Positions 21,913 to 33,580 are shown, counted from the stretch's first letter. The stretch is 64,000 bases of DNA from Rhizomys pruinosus (GCA_009823505.1 VZQC01012376.1:2005545-2069544), one strand, 5' to 3'. Translations and numbers: made by a program. The notes: generated by a model from the letters alone, not told the origin.

Positions 21913-22640
21913 ATTTTAACACGTTTTCAATGCATTGATTTTTCGTGTATTAATTATTGTTAAAATGGACTGAGGGACACTGATCCTTTAAATCTGGCTC
22001 TACAGTGCAGATGTGCATGAGCATGCTTCCAGTGATGTCACTGACTATGCTCCTATGTCAGGATCCAAATGGGAAAAGTTTGGAGGTGGCAGCCTGAGGA
22101 ACGTTGTGTGTTAAGCACCCATAAAGGGACTGATCTCACTCTTTTAGATAAGAGAAGCATCCAATTATAGCTTCGAGGTGCCGTCTCCATCTTCCTCGAG
22201 CTGGTCCACATAACCTGGAATCTGAAGCCTATAGGGCCTGTCTGTGGTGGGCCATGGCAACATGCACTCAAGTTTTCAGACCCATTTTTCCAGACTGGAT
22301 TCTATGATTAACTTTATTACAGGATTCTGGAGACATCATTGAGCAGAGATGGGGGATAGGTCAGGAAGCATCAGCAATCAAGGCTGTAAACAATCTACCT
22401 ATTAATATATTAAGACATGGGAGTGTTTTAATGGCAGTTGGAAGGCCCAGAAAAAGTTAGTTGGGCCCTAGAGAGCGACTCAGTGTGAAAGTAACAATCT
22501 TAACACAACCCATAACTAACCCCATCCTCCATGTGGTATCTTCCATCTGCAGGTGGGGACTGCTGTATGATCTGCCTTAGGAGGCTGCTAGGAGATGATG
22601 TGCAGGTTATGGCTGTGTCTACATAAGTATGCCTTTATCT
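21913..22640. other. Unique sequence
   Basis: About 730 bp, no repeat or exon recognised. Confidence 0.4.
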
Positions 22641-22662
22641 ATGCAGTACTATTACTCTGTTT

Positions 22663-22847
22663 TTATTTTATTTTATTTTATTTTATTTTTTGTTTTGTGT
22701 TTTGGTCTTTTCAAGACAGGGTCTCCCTGTAGCCCCAGCTGGCCTGGAACTCACTCTGTAGACCAGGCTGGCTTTGACCTCACAAAGATCCACCTGCCTC
22801 TGCCTCCTGAGTGCTAGGATTAAAGGCATGCGCCACCACGCCTGGCT
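22663..22847 (-). mobile_element. B1 SINE with clear target-site duplication
   Basis: Antisense B1 with a (TTTTA)n tail at the left and 'caccacgcctggct' at the right. Perfect 18-bp flank repeat 'agtactattactctgttt' at 22,645-22,662 and 22,848-22,865. Confidence 0.97.
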
Positions 22848-22865
22848 AGTACTATTACTCTGTTT

Positions 22866-23390
22866 ATCATGCAGGACTTTGGTGCAGTCACAGAAAAGAC
22901 ACTGCATTTTCCCTCCTTTGGCAAACACTTGGTTCTTCTGTTTTCTCCAAATTTCAACTGAGTTGTTAGGTGAATGACTTGCTGGAGGTGTGGGGTAGGA
23001 CAGAACACCTAGGGAATCCTGACAGGAAGCAGGGCCTGCTTCAAGGATGTTTCCTACAGGTAAATATGTGGTTATAGACTTTGCTGCTTTTAGACTTTGC
23101 TTCCAGACCTAACAGTGTTTTGAACTCTCTGGGATGGGTCCTTTGAGCATTCCCAAGGCCAGGCAGTAGAAGGAGCACTGCACCAGAAGTCACAGCATTG
23201 GTTTCTAGCCCTGCTTCCGTGATGGGGCCACTGCAAGATGCCTGGCTGCATCTGGAAACGAATGGACCTTTCCCAGAACACTCACTTTTCAGACCTCTTC
23301 ACACTCAGCAGAGCGGTGGTGGGCACTTGCAAATGAAAGGCGACAGACCTGTGGCCTGAGGGTGTGCATCAGACAGCCACTTCCGTATTT
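22866..23390. other. Unique sequence upstream of the CpG island
   Basis: No repeat recognised. CpG rises toward 23.4 kb. Confidence 0.4.
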
Positions 23391-23760
23391 TTCCCTTGCT
23401 ACTTGTCTCCCTGTGGCCGCCAGAGGTCCTTGTAGACGTCCTTTACCACAGCGGGACTGATGGGTTAAAGGGGTTTCTGGTCTTCTACGAAGAAAGGCTT
23501 ACTAATGAAGACATTGTTGCCAGCCACGGCAGCAAAGACAGTGACTACAGAGTCAATTTCCCCAAGTCCAGTGTACAAAGTTTTTGCATGCAAGCCGACC
23601 CCGGGGATTGGGGCAGCCCCGGGAGTGCAAATGACAAGGGAATGGATGGCGGAATAGGCAACTTGTAGGATGGACATGGGCCGCTTCTCCCCCGGGACAC
23701 TGGCTACGGTAGTGCCCTGGTCCCTTCTCTTCTCATTTCGGTGACCAGGCACGCTAGAAG
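23391..23760. other. Unassigned non-repeat block with overlapping open frames
   Basis: Open on both strands: + 23,396-23,668 (90 codons) and - 23,465-23,752 (95 codons). No repeat signature, and CpG is higher than the window average. The + strand has a pyrimidine-rich stretch ending 'ccgccag' near 23,425 that could act as a splice acceptor. I recognise neither translation. It may be an exon, a decayed gene copy or chance. Confidence 0.25.
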
Positions 23761-23929
23761 ACTCCCGAGTGCAGGAGACCCTGGTCTCCCAGCGCGGTTC
23801 CTGCGAAGGGACAGGCTTTTAGCAAGGGCGCTCTGCTGGCTGGGCTGGGGACGCACTGCAGAGGGACCCTGGTAGAATCCGGTGGCCTCAGCCAGACGCG
23901 ATCCCAGCAGCTGTGCAGCCCACGCCGCC

Positions 23930-24161
23930 GCCACTGCGTGGGTTCGCGGCTCGCACGCTCCCACCCGGCGGCGGGCGCTGGGCTTGGCCGCGGTTCAGCC
24001 CGCGCTCCGCGCCGCTCCCCGCCCCCCCCGGGTCCCTGGAGGCTCCGCGGCTGCTGGAGCTGGAGGTGGAGCCGAGCCCGCGGCCACCGCGCAGGAGGGA
24101 AAGTTCGGCGGCGGCGGGAGCAGCGGGAGCCGGGCAGGGCTTTCCGGAGGGCAGCCTCGGG
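23930..24161 (+). other. Candidate first exon (untranslated or partly coding)
   Basis: The right boundary is set by a strong 5' splice site: 'cctcgg' at the exon end, then 'ggtgagt', with the intron starting at 24,162. The left boundary (transcription start) is a guess inside the island. If real, the gene runs to the right and the rest of the window would be intron 1 or contain further exons I did not detect. A transcript in the other direction is also possible. Confidence 0.4.
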
Positions 24162-24170
24162 GTGAGTCGG
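24162..24170 (+). promoter_or_regulatory. Candidate 5' splice donor
   Basis: GTGAGT at 24,162-24,167 preceded by 'ctcgg', close to the consensus donor and placed in the island as expected for exon 1. Confidence 0.5.
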
Positions 24171-24500
24171 GGTTCTTTCCCCCGGGACCAGACCGGTTGG
24201 GTGCGGTTAGACGCGCGCGGGGGCGTCGGTGCCACTTGCCCATCCGCGCAGCCCGGCGCCGCTGCCCGCGACCTCGGGGTGGCTCCTGGTCAGCCGGGGT
24301 GGACAGACCGAGGCCGGCCTTCCACGATCGCTGCCCGCCGGGTCCGAGCGCTCCCACGACCGATCGCTGCCGGCAGGGACCCGGGCCCGGCGCGCGGAGG
24401 GCGCGGCGCCTCCAGGTGGACGCGCGAGCCGGCGGCGGCTCCCAGCGAGGAGGGTCCCCCGGGTCAGCCAGGCTCCGCCAGCGTCCATTCAGCCGCTGAC

Positions 24501-25495
24501 CTGTCTGGTTACTTTCCAGAAACCCACTCCAAAGTAGCCTTGACACGTGTCTTCGCGACTACTTTGCTGTAACTGGGTTATTTTTGCTGTGATGGAGAAG
24601 AGGGTGTTGTTCAGTGGGCAGCGCGCTCTTCTGCGTAGGATTGGGGACACCTGGAGGTCCTCTCGGTCACTCCGACGGCGACCGACCCCGGAGCAAGTGT
24701 GGGGGCGGTGGGTGGAGAGAAGATCTTGCAGGGTTTGATCTTGGGGTGCGGTGGGGGGATTTGGAGGGCGGGAGGAAAAGGAAAGCTGTGCTGGGCGAAG
24801 GCAGAGTTGTTGTTTCCGCAACACTTCCTGCACCTGTACCTCTGTCGTCAGTGATTTTTGAAGTTACAGAAGAAAAGATGTTAACAGAACGTGCCAAACG
24901 GCCAGCCTCTGCAGATGCTAAAAATGAAATACTAATGAGTGACAGAGTGGTTGTATTTTGCAAACTCCATTTTTATTGTGATTGCAACGTCTTAGCACAG
25001 TTTTTAGTTAAATGTCATTAGATCCATCTATAGCACAAAGATAACTGTGATTTCATAGTTATTATAAATGTAAATATCTAGTAAATGCTAGTAATTCTAC
25101 ATGGTTTCGTGGACTGGGTTACCATTGTTCCCAAAGAAAGTTCCAATTATTGTGAACAGTGAACATTAATAAACTCTGCCTGGCACTGCCACTGTGAGTA
25201 ATTAGGAGAAAAGTCTTTCAAACTTGGAAATAAAAGCAGAAATCACAGACTGACTTATGTCCTTCACATGAAAGTGACTTGAACACACCAAAGAGTGATT
25301 ACTTTGATAGTTAATCAAGTGCTGAACTCCCAGAAAACGCAAGTTCCTCAGAAATAAGAGCACCCTATAGGGCACTCAGCAAACAGTTGATCATTTCTCC
25401 ATATTGAACTACCAGTCAGCCATGTCTAGCTTGCAGCCCACAGGCGGCATGGGGCCTGCATATGACCAAAAATACTGAGGATTTGAGGTCTTAAA
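24501..25495. other. SINE-free DNA downstream of the island
   Basis: About 1 kb without recognisable repeats, GC falling from left to right. The AT-rich block at 24,840-25,200 is repeat-free and could be conserved non-coding DNA. No exon is supported. Confidence 0.4.
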
Positions 25496-25497
25496 AG

Positions 25498-25530
25498 TAT
25501 ATATATCTATCTATCTATCTATCTATCATA
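25498..25530. repeat. (TATC)n microsatellite
   Basis: Seven or so TATC units after a short TA run. Confidence 0.95.
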
Positions 25531-25535
25531 TTTTT

Positions 25536-25656
25536 GGCCGGGCATAGTGGTATGCCATTTTAATTCCAGCATCCAGGAGGCAGAGGCAGGCAGATCTCTG
25601 CGAGTTGGAGGCCAACTAGCCTGGGTACACAGTGAGACCCTGTCTCAAAAAATAAT
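25536..25656 (+). mobile_element. B1 SINE
   Basis: 'ggccgggcatagtggtatgc', 'gcagaggcaggcagatctct', 'gagaccctgtctcaaaa'. Confidence 0.93.
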
Positions 25657-25867
25657 GCATCTATTTTTTTGTAACTCTTGTGGATTCTCAAGCTTAAAGT
25701 TTGTATTGGACAATCTAGTGCTTCAGTGTCAAAGGTAGAGTGTGCTCCAAATCCTGCAATAGAAATACCTTAATTCTGTTCATCTTTTTGTTTCAAATCT
25801 CATGTGCCTGGTTGTAAAACGTATTACTGCACTTCAAGAAATGTGTGGATTCACCCACTTACATTTC

Positions 25868-26110
25868 TTTTTTAAAAAATTTTATTTATATCTTATGTGT
25901 ATGAATGTACTTTCTGCATGTAGGTTTGTGCATCCCTGTCGTGCAATGCTGCGGAGGTCAGAAGAGGGTCTCGGATTCCCCTGGAACTGGAGTTCTCCTG
26001 GAATTGGAGTTACAGACGGTTCTCAGCCACCATGTGGGTGCTGGGGATCGAACCTAGGTCCTCTACAAGAGCAATTGGTGCTCTTAACCCCTAGGCCATC
26101 TCTCCAGCCC
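25868..26110 (-). mobile_element. Young B2-like SINE, duplicated-core subfamily
   Basis: Antisense copy with the doubled core. Perfect 16-bp target-site duplication 'cacccacttacatttc' at 25,852-25,867 and 26,111-26,126. Confidence 0.96.
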
Positions 26111-26149
26111 CACCCACTTACATTTCACTAAGTGTGATTGTGCTTTGTT

Positions 26150-26335
26150 GTTCCAGAGACCTGGCCTCTAAGTAGCTTGTGACTTTTTAACTGCATGACC
26201 CTGGATGAGTCACTTCCTCTTTCCTGGTACCAGGGTTCTAATTTGTAAAATGGCAACAACACACTTCACTTTATATAGATGTTTGGCAGAATGAAATAAC
26301 ATCCTTGTTCTGGGGCTTAAACCACAGTACATACT
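26150..26335 (-). repeat. MIR
   Basis: 'tgcatgaccctggatgagtc', 'acttcctctttcctgg' and 'taatttgtaaaatggcaaca' follow the antisense MIR core. Confidence 0.7.
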
Positions 26336-26408
26336 TCTTTGTGAATGTTATCTCTTGTTTTTCTTAAATATTTTTAAGAAGTTCTGCATGTTTCAACCCT
26401 CAGAATTT

Positions 26409-26564
26409 CTTTCTTTTTGGTCTTTTTGAAATAGGGCCTCCCTGTATCTCTGGCTGTCCTGGAACTTACTATATGGCTCAGGGTGGCTTCTATCTCACAG
26501 AGATCCACCTGCTTCTGCTTCATGAGTGCTGGGTTTAAAGGCATGCACTGCTACACCCAGCCCT
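26409..26564 (-). mobile_element. B1 SINE
   Basis: Antisense B1 from the 'ctttctttttggtctttttg' tail to 'ctacacccagc'. Flanks share 'caaccctcagaattt' and 'caactctcagaattt' (one mismatch). Confidence 0.92.
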
Positions 26565-26602
26565 CAACTCTCAGAATTTATAATTGTTTCCTTTATGTGA
26601 TA

Positions 26603-26713
26603 TTCCACCCATCCACCCATCCACCCATCCACCCATCCACCTACCCATCCATCCATCCATCCATCCATCCATCCATCCATCCATCCATCCATCCATCCAT
26701 CCATCCATCCATT
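26603..26713. repeat. (CCAT)n / (CCACCCAT)n microsatellite
   Basis: An octamer phase (ccacccat) at the left passes into pure CATC/CCAT tetramers at the right. Confidence 0.96.
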
Positions 26714-27505
26714 GCCTGAATGGGTGTTTGAACCTTGAGGCTGGAACTTTGAGGAATCTTTAGAGTTTCCTTTTGTTGAGAATACGTCATCAAGACATAG
26801 AATGATGATTTGGACTTTATAGCCTTCCTGTAGTCTCAGTTCTGTGCCAAATGAGTCAGTACTACCCTGAAAAGAAGCAACAACATGGCTGTACCATCCA
26901 ACTCTGAGCTTGGCAAGCAGTTACAACTTATTATGTGTTTGTTGATTTGAAGTTCACAATGTAATGAAGTTATTCTCCAGGTCACATCCTGCTTTTTATG
27001 TTCCTGATGAAAGGACCTTGTGATTATAAATTATAGCCTCACTACACATTAGGGCTAACAGAGGTACTAAAGATGCCCAGCTCAGATGGACTTTATTACC
27101 TATTGATTTTGGACTCATGATGAAGTGGTCTTATAAAACTTGTGAAGTGGAGGTGGCGCAGTGGCTGTGCCACTAGGGGCCTCCTCTGCATACAGCATCA
27201 CCCTGGGCTATCATTTGTTCTCATCCTTCTGTCCTTTGATGTAGCAGAGAAATTCAACTTCCTGGGTCCTGGACACTGAATACTGTATCAGAAAAGGGCA
27301 ACCATGTGTGACAAGCATTGCCAAAGGCTCAGAAATAAGTGAAAGTCCTCTCTGGTGGATTCATTGAGGTTTTGAATAACATTAGAGGCTTAAAAGTTGG
27401 GCCTTTGACTGTATGTGTCATAATATTTAAATATAGATATTTTTAAACTTAAAAACTAAACTGAATATATGATTTAGTTGTACTATTTCATAGCTTCTTT
27501 CTCGT
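26714..27505. other. Unique sequence
   Basis: About 790 bp, no repeat or exon recognised, ending near a short TG run (27,508-27,527). Confidence 0.4.
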
Positions 27506-27692
27506 GTGTGTGTGTGTGTGTGTGTGTACACCTTTGATAGAACATTATTTTCTTTTGATATTTTAATATGTTTAAAGTAGCCCCCCCCCATGGGCAGTAC
27601 CAGCACTAAAGCAATAGAAATGGTTTCTCAGGGGATTTTATGCAATTCCTCCTCTCGGGCTGCATTAAACTTCACCTTTAAAAATGTTTTAT

Positions 27693-27910
27693 CAGGCGCT
27701 GGAGAAATGCTTTGGTTGCTAAGAGCAGTTGCTGCTCTTCTAAAGGACCCAGATTTCATTCCTAGCATGCACCTTGGGTGGCTCACAGTCTTCTCTCCTG
27801 GAGCTCCAGTTCAAGGGGTTTGACCCTGTCTTCTGGCCGCTTTGGTCACTGCCACCCTATGGTGCACATATACACTCAGGTACCTACAGTAAGTAAATAC
27901 ATCTAAAAGG
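27693..27910 (+). repeat. B2/B3-group SINE, diverged
   Basis: 'ggcgctggagaaatgctttg', 'taagagcagttgctgctctt', 'ctggagctccagttcaaggg'. Confidence 0.82.
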
Positions 27911-28074
27911 TATCAGATTCTCTAATGCATTAAAGGACACATCTTCTATGTGAGGGTTTTTCTTTGTTTTCTTGCTTTTGTTTTATGTTTTAAGGCAGGC
28001 TCTCAAGATGTAGCCCTTGCAAGCCTTTGGCTTCCAAGTACTAGGATCAGAGACAGGAGACATAAGTTCTGTAA

Positions 28075-29325
28075 CCACTCCCTTACTTTTAAATTCTCTT
28101 TTGAGTGAAGTTAGTCAGGCTTGAGAATATTCGAACAACTCGAAGGTGTTTTTATTTGCTAGATAGAATCTGCTATTTGGTAGGAGACATACTGACAGTA
28201 TATGTAAACAGATATTATTACCCCAAATATTGCCATATTGTTTGCAAATGAATAAAAGAATACTATATTTCCAGGTTTCCAGTGAAATTTAATTACTGTG
28301 ACAAACCTAATATCTTTGCTCCTTACAAAAAAGTTAGCTCAGGTTAAGAAGGGAAGGTTTCAGTATGTCAGGCTCCTAAATCTTCCAGAGGGGTTTCTTG
28401 TTTGTTTAGCAGAACAGTCTGAATTCAGAAAAATTTCTGGCACCCAATTCTGATTTTCACATGGTGTGTTCTGAAGACAAAGCTGTTGTTTTTCTGTGAA
28501 GGTCTAGGCAGGTCTTTGACCCGGGCACAAAATAAGAGGAACTACTTTTTTTTTTTTTTTTTTATGAAGGCTACAGATAATTTGTATTATCATTTTCCTC
28601 TGATTAAGCTAAATTCTTTGGATTGCTTTTAGGATTCTGGCATATCAGAGAGTTATACAGATCCTGTTTGCACAAAGGAATGCTTTTCTAGAACCGGAAG
28701 AGGCTCCCACCACCAGCTTAGGCAGGGCTTGGCACCTTCCTGCCTCTCCTTCCTCTTCCCAGACTGAAGCTGAGCTGAGCCCGGGCCAGAGTAATAGACA
28801 CAAAGCCTGATGCAGAACACAGTGATTTAGTTTGGGAGAGAGAGAGCCCTGAGCTGACAGATTATGGGTGCCTGAGGTGCAGAAATGAATGGTCTTTATA
28901 CCTGAGAGCCGTTGTTAGGAACCTGCACTCTGGAGGTACCACCTGTATGAAAATGACAATTGTGGGCTAGGATTTTCAGCAGTGTTTCGAATCTATTAAC
29001 ACAAGCTGCACAGATGATTTCTGTGTTTTTTTAAGCAATGCAAAAACCAAACATTTGGTTATCCTGGAGTCACATCTGCTACTTTGTTTTATTTCCACAT
29101 ACAAAGGACATTTATGTTGATGGAGGATCAAAGGGAGGCAGGAAGCACACTAGGCAGGTGTGAGCTGTCTGTTTATACTGAACCCAGGGGCAGCCTTATT
29201 TTTGCATTCCCAAGGCACCCAGACACCAGACATACAGCTTGATTTAGCAGTGTTTGTGGATAATTTTGTAAACACCATCCATTCTGTTTCTGAAACTTAG
29301 CTCCTGGGCACCCTCCTGAGTGACT
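28075..29325. other. Mostly unique sequence with an 18-T run
   Basis: T-run at 28,546-28,563. Otherwise no repeats recognised over 1.2 kb and no exon supported. Confidence 0.4.
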
Positions 29326-29333
29326 TTCTCCTG

Positions 29334-29488
29334 AGGCTGGGCGTGGTGGCGCACACTTTTAATCCCAGCACTTGGGAAGCAGAGGCAGGCAGATCTCTGT
29401 GAGATTGAGGCCAGCCTGGTCAATGTAATGAATTCCAGGTCAATTGGGGCTACAGGGAGACCCTGTAACAACAACAACAACAACAACC
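29334..29488 (+). mobile_element. B1 SINE with (AAC)n tail
   Basis: 'ggctgggcgtggtggcgcac' to 'gggagaccctgtaac', then six or so AAC units. Flanks share 'agtgactttctcctg' and 'agtgattttctcctg'. Confidence 0.95.
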
Positions 29489-29539
29489 AAGTGATTTTCT
29501 CCTGTCTCTTCTTTGTTAAATAATTGCTGCAGTGGTCTT

Positions 29540-29642
29540 TAGGTCTCAGTAGTGTAGCCTGGGCTCACCTAGAATATGATTCCCCTGCGGCCTGAGTCTC
29601 CAGAATGCTGGGATTACAGACATGCTCCACCACACTTAATTT
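29540..29642 (-). repeat. Old B1-type SINE
   Basis: 'tgtagcctgggctcacctag', 'gagtctccagaatgctggga', 'ttacagacatgctccaccac'. Confidence 0.7.
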
Positions 29643-30138
29643 AGCTACTGCTAATGTATAGGACAGCTCATCTAAATGGGGCTGCTGTCAGCCCATGAGT
29701 TGCCCTTATACAAGTTAGCATTACATCCTCCTTCCTGTGTGGTGGGCCATCCTGGGCCAGAGAGTTAAGCCTGGTGGGCAGCCAGCAGACTAGACTTAGA
29801 ACTACTGACCTCCATGTTGGGCTCTCCTGTGTGGCATATTCTGCAGAGCCATGTGTGAGGTGCAGTCTGCAGAAGTGCCAGGAAGAATGTCTACCACATC
29901 GTAAATTATAGACATACATATGCGTCTATCTCTGATGGAGCATATTGTAATTATTGCCTCAGTTGTTTTTAGGGTGGATCCCTTTCACAATCACAGTAGT
30001 CTGGGACTAAAATTCAGTGGATTTGGTTCCTACAGTCATGCTTATGAAGGCAAATACTTCACTGAAGTTTTTTCGTTATATTTCTGCTATAATGCTTCTC
30101 TTTCCATCATAAAATGGGCCATGTTTATGGTGCACTTA
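29643..30138. other. Unique sequence
   Basis: Nothing recognised; two frames of 75-83 codons have no motif. Confidence 0.4.
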
Positions 30139-30325
30139 ATCGCATAGCAAGTGCTATGCTGAGTATGGGACATTCGGTGTTCATTTAGTCTGCACAGTCA
30201 CTTTAGGTAGCGTGCAGTATCCTCTGCATTTTATCGATGAGAAAGCTAAGGTTGAGGAGGAGATAAGTTACTTCCCCAAGGTTGGGTGGTTAGTGGTGGA
30301 CTGGGCTTTGAACTGTCTCTGCCTG
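30139..30325 (+). repeat. MIR
   Basis: 'cattttatcgatgagaaagc', 'taaggttgaggaggagataa' and 'gttacttccccaaggttggg' follow the MIR core in sense order. Confidence 0.8.
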
Positions 30326-30355
30326 CCTTCAGCCCAAACCTCTGAAATATTTTTC

Positions 30356-30359
<4 letters not shown>

Positions 30360-30405
<46 letters not shown>

Positions 30406-30690
30406 CATGTGCACAGATGCATGTGAGTCTATATAGGGCAGAGGTCAAACTCTGGTATTGTTTGTCAGGAATTATTCACCTTGATTTTGAAGACCTGGAG
30501 CTCATTGATTAGTCTGGACTGACTGGGAAGTTAGTTCCAGAGATTTAGCTGTCTCTGTCTCCCTAGGAGTGGGGTTATAAATGTGCACCTTCATGCCCTC
30601 CTTTCTGAGTGGGTGTTGGAGACCAAACTTAGGTCCTCATGCTTCTATGGAAGGCAGATACTTCACTGACTGAACCATCCGCCCCACCCC
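30360..30690 (-). repeat. (GT)n plus B4-type composite SINE
   Basis: A 43-base GT run (30,360-30,402) leads into the antisense composite: 'gggcagaggtcaaactctgg', 'ctccctaggagtggggttat', 'tgggtgttggagaccaaact', 'aggtcctcatgcttctatgg', 'gactgaaccatccgcccc'. Confidence 0.8.
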
Positions 30691-32098
30691 CTAGGCCTAC
30701 CTCTACTGTTTTCTGCAGCTTAAACTCATAGAACTGGTAACTGAGAAAATGTCTTAGGGTTCTGAGGGTTTGCAAAACATGGAGATATTGATTTTCATTA
30801 GGTTATTGTATTGGTATCTATTTCTGGGCACAATAGAGTAAGATAACAAATGCAGTTCTATCAGTGAATCTGCTTTCACACATTTTATGGGTTCGTGTAT
30901 GCAGTCTTTTTTTTTTCTAGTAGCTCAAAATACAATGTAGAACAATATCACTGTGGAACATTTAGCTTCATATCAAGGCACTTTGCAGGCAAGTTATAAG
31001 TAGAATATACAGATAAGTCAAGTGTGTGGGTGGTGGACTGTTAAGGTGTGAAGGCTGGAGCCAGCCACTCATTGAACAAAGTGCTTATGCACCTGATATG
31101 TAAAGGCTTTCTGCTAGTCAATTCAAGGAATACAGAGATGGCCAGACAGTGCAGGGAGAGAGATGTGCTTTAAACTTTGCAGCTGGGCAGTGTGGTACCA
31201 CTTCTCAGCTGGGGAATGGGGGTGCCTGGTCCCCCATCTCTGAGACTTCGTTTCCTTGCATGAATTTTATGTGCATACTGGGGGACATCGCAGTTAGGGC
31301 TTGATGCAAGAACTAAATGAGATTTACAGAGACAGTGTCATGCCACCTGAGAGCGAGGGGTCCCAGGAGCAGGGCCCCCCTTTTCATTCTTATCTGTATC
31401 CTCTCATGGTCTCCCTTCTCTCCCTTCTTTGATCCAATCCTTACTGGGTTTGGAAGCATAGAAATAAAGATATTGAAATTCCAAGGTAGAGGGTAACTGA
31501 CTCTAACAATGTTCTTCTCTGCTTCTCCCTCATGGAGCCGAGACCGACTTGGGAGTGGCGTTGGGTGATCTGTGAGTTGGCATTAACCTACCGTCCCTGT
31601 CCCATTTGGTCATTTCTAGAGATGACCAGAAGAAGTTGGCTTTCAGCAGTCCGTGGAAGCTTGTTGTCTTGAGTAGGTGTCTTTGATGTTGAAGGGCTGG
31701 ATTTAAGGGCAAGGAAGAAGCTATTCAGGATAACTGGAATAAGTTGGAAATGAAGTTTCCAAGCAGAAATACTTAGAATCTTGGGGACTAGCAAGGCAGG
31801 CTCTTTGAATAGCTTGTTCCTGAGGAGCCTTGGGGAGGAGGTTCTAGGTTCCAGAGCTTGCAGACAGACTCGGTGGAAGAGTTCAGAGGAGAACTACAGT
31901 CCTTCTGTGTTCTCGGTTTGGTGCATTGCCTATTAGACACTTCCAGCTCCCTGGGCTCTGTCTGACTGCAGGACTTTTCTGAAGGTGGTACATCCTCTGT
32001 GAGCAAGAAGCTAAGTCAAAACTATTAGCTGTCTGCCAATTTCCACTTGAGATTTCAAGGGTTATCTGGTCTCATGGGAGAAAGGAGCCTCCTGCTGG
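30691..32098. other. Unique sequence
   Basis: About 1.4 kb lacking recent repeats. Short frames only. No exon signal that I would defend. Confidence 0.4.
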
Positions 32099-32099
32099 T

Positions 32100-32450
32100 T
32101 TTTTTTTTTTTTTTTTTTCAGTTTGGTTGACGACACCCATGTCTGTTTCACTGTGTAGCAGGGAGCCAGAACCACAGGGGCCTCTGGGTGGGTCTTGTTG
32201 GCACAGCCTGTATAGCAGGCTGTGTTGTAGACCAGGGTGGGTTTTACCAAGACGTGCTTGGTGGTTTTATGATAATGAGCAGCCTTGTTTGGTGTACAGA
32301 GTAGATACTGTGTGTGGTGGGGTGGGAATATGGGCTTTACAAAATCATTACAGTTCAGGAACGTCTCTCTCAGCCAGGGAGCAGGAGGGCTTGAGTCACT
32401 ATTATGTGACTGTACATAGCCATGAGCTGGCCCTTCTGTGAACAGCAAAC
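32100..32450 (-). other. Possible processed-transcript insertion
   Basis: Begins with a 19-20 base T-run, the expected start of an antisense poly(A)-tailed cDNA, and the minus strand then stays open for 128 codons (32,062-32,448). No polyadenylation hexamer at the usual distance and no recognised protein, so it could be only a T-run beside unique DNA. Confidence 0.25.
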
Positions 32451-32790
32451 AGAATCTGTCCAGGTGTGAAAGAAGCTCGAGTCAGTTCCTAAAAACGTCC
32501 CCCCAAATTAAAAATGGAACCGAATTGGAGCACAGGTTGTTTAGAACAATTTTCAAAAGCCCATTTTACAGAATTAATAGAGTATTAAAATGAAAACTAC
32601 AAGCAAGCTTTAAAAACACAATAGAAGGGGAGCTCTGTGAAAAGAGGAGCAGTCCTTGGAGTGAAACTCCAGCGAGTTCACAGGGGTCTTAGGAAGATTA
32701 TTATAATGCAGATACACAGAGCCCCTCTGGCAGTGAGAAAACGGGGGACCCGGTGTCTGAATGAAGCCATAGCACCCATGGTAAATGGCT
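32451..32790. other. Unique sequence
   Basis: Nothing recognised. Confidence 0.4.
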
Positions 32791-32791
32791 T

Positions 32792-32994
32792 GAGAATTGG
32801 AGTCAGTTGACCAAAGCTTGAACTCTACAGTTTCTTCGTGTGATAATGAGTGAGTCAATTTTTTTTAGACCCTAGTTTCTCATCTAAAATATGAATCTTT
32901 TTTTTATCATGGTTTTCATTTGGGAGGTTGGTAGTTAATTGAGATGATATACGCTAGTTGTGTTCCACATGATAAGTCCTTAATACATGGAAGA
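32792..32994 (-). repeat. MIR
   Basis: 'gtgtgataatgagtgagtca', 'ccctagtttctcatctaaaa' and 'taattgagatgatatacgct' follow the antisense MIR. Confidence 0.7.
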
Positions 32995-33217
32995 GAAAAG
33001 AAACATTTTCTTTTTGGAGGAGAATTTGAAAGACTAGAAGGAGAATGCTGTGTTCATCCTGGACCTTGAATCTCTAAGTTCCACTCTTGGATAGGTTTCT
33101 GCGTCTTAAGTTCTTAGATTATTATATCCCAGTAGGTCTTTGGAGTTCCACTGAACACATGTCTCTCTGCTAAAGTTATTGGATGGAAAAGAATCTGAGG
33201 ACACCATGCTGGGTACC

Positions 33218-33580
33218 TATATCAGTTACTTTTCTTGTTACTATGACAAAATACCAGAAGAAAGCAAGTCAAGTAAGGAAGGTTTAGTTTGTTCACAGTT
33301 TGAGGGTACACTCCATCCTAGAGGAGATCCCTTCCCATCCACAGTCAGGAAGCAAAGGTAACAATTGCTGGTGCATAGCTTTCTTTCTCCTTGTTTGAGT
33401 TTGGGACCTCAGCACGTGGAATGAAAGCACCCACATTCAGGGGTCTTCCCTGCTCAATTAAACCTTTCTGGAAACACTCTCAAAGACACCCAAAGGAATG
33501 TTTCTGAGGTGACTGATTCTAAAGCCTATCAGGTTGGCAATCAAAGATTCACCATTCTAGTACCTTTATTGTAGGTGGTT
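33218..33580 (-). mobile_element. URR1/RCHARR-like rodent DNA element
   Basis: Starts 'tatcagttacttttcttgtt', 'actatgacaaaataccagaa', later 'cccacattcaggggtcttcc', 'ctgctcaattaaacctttct' and 'gttggcaatcaaagattcac'. Same terminal motif as the 46,465 element and the reverse complement of the 21,912 end. Confidence 0.6.

Larger units (their letters stand above)
23890..24500. promoter_or_regulatory. CpG island, probable promoter
   Basis: About 600 bp with GC clearly above 65% by eye and very frequent CpG, against strong CpG depletion elsewhere. It contains GC-box-like 'ccccgccccc' near 24,020 and no TATA box. Typical of a housekeeping or developmental promoter plus first exon. Long frames cross it on both strands (up to 219 codons), as GC-rich DNA lacks stop codons, so they are not evidence of coding. 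Confidence 0.85.

Noticed and set aside
23882..24572. Open frames up to 219 codons on both strands in the CpG island
   Set aside because: GC-rich DNA has few stop codons; frames overlap on both strands and run through the candidate splice donor. No domain was recognised.
26603..26713. CRISPR-like regular repeat
   Set aside because: Pure tetranucleotide microsatellite without spacers, in a mammalian genome.
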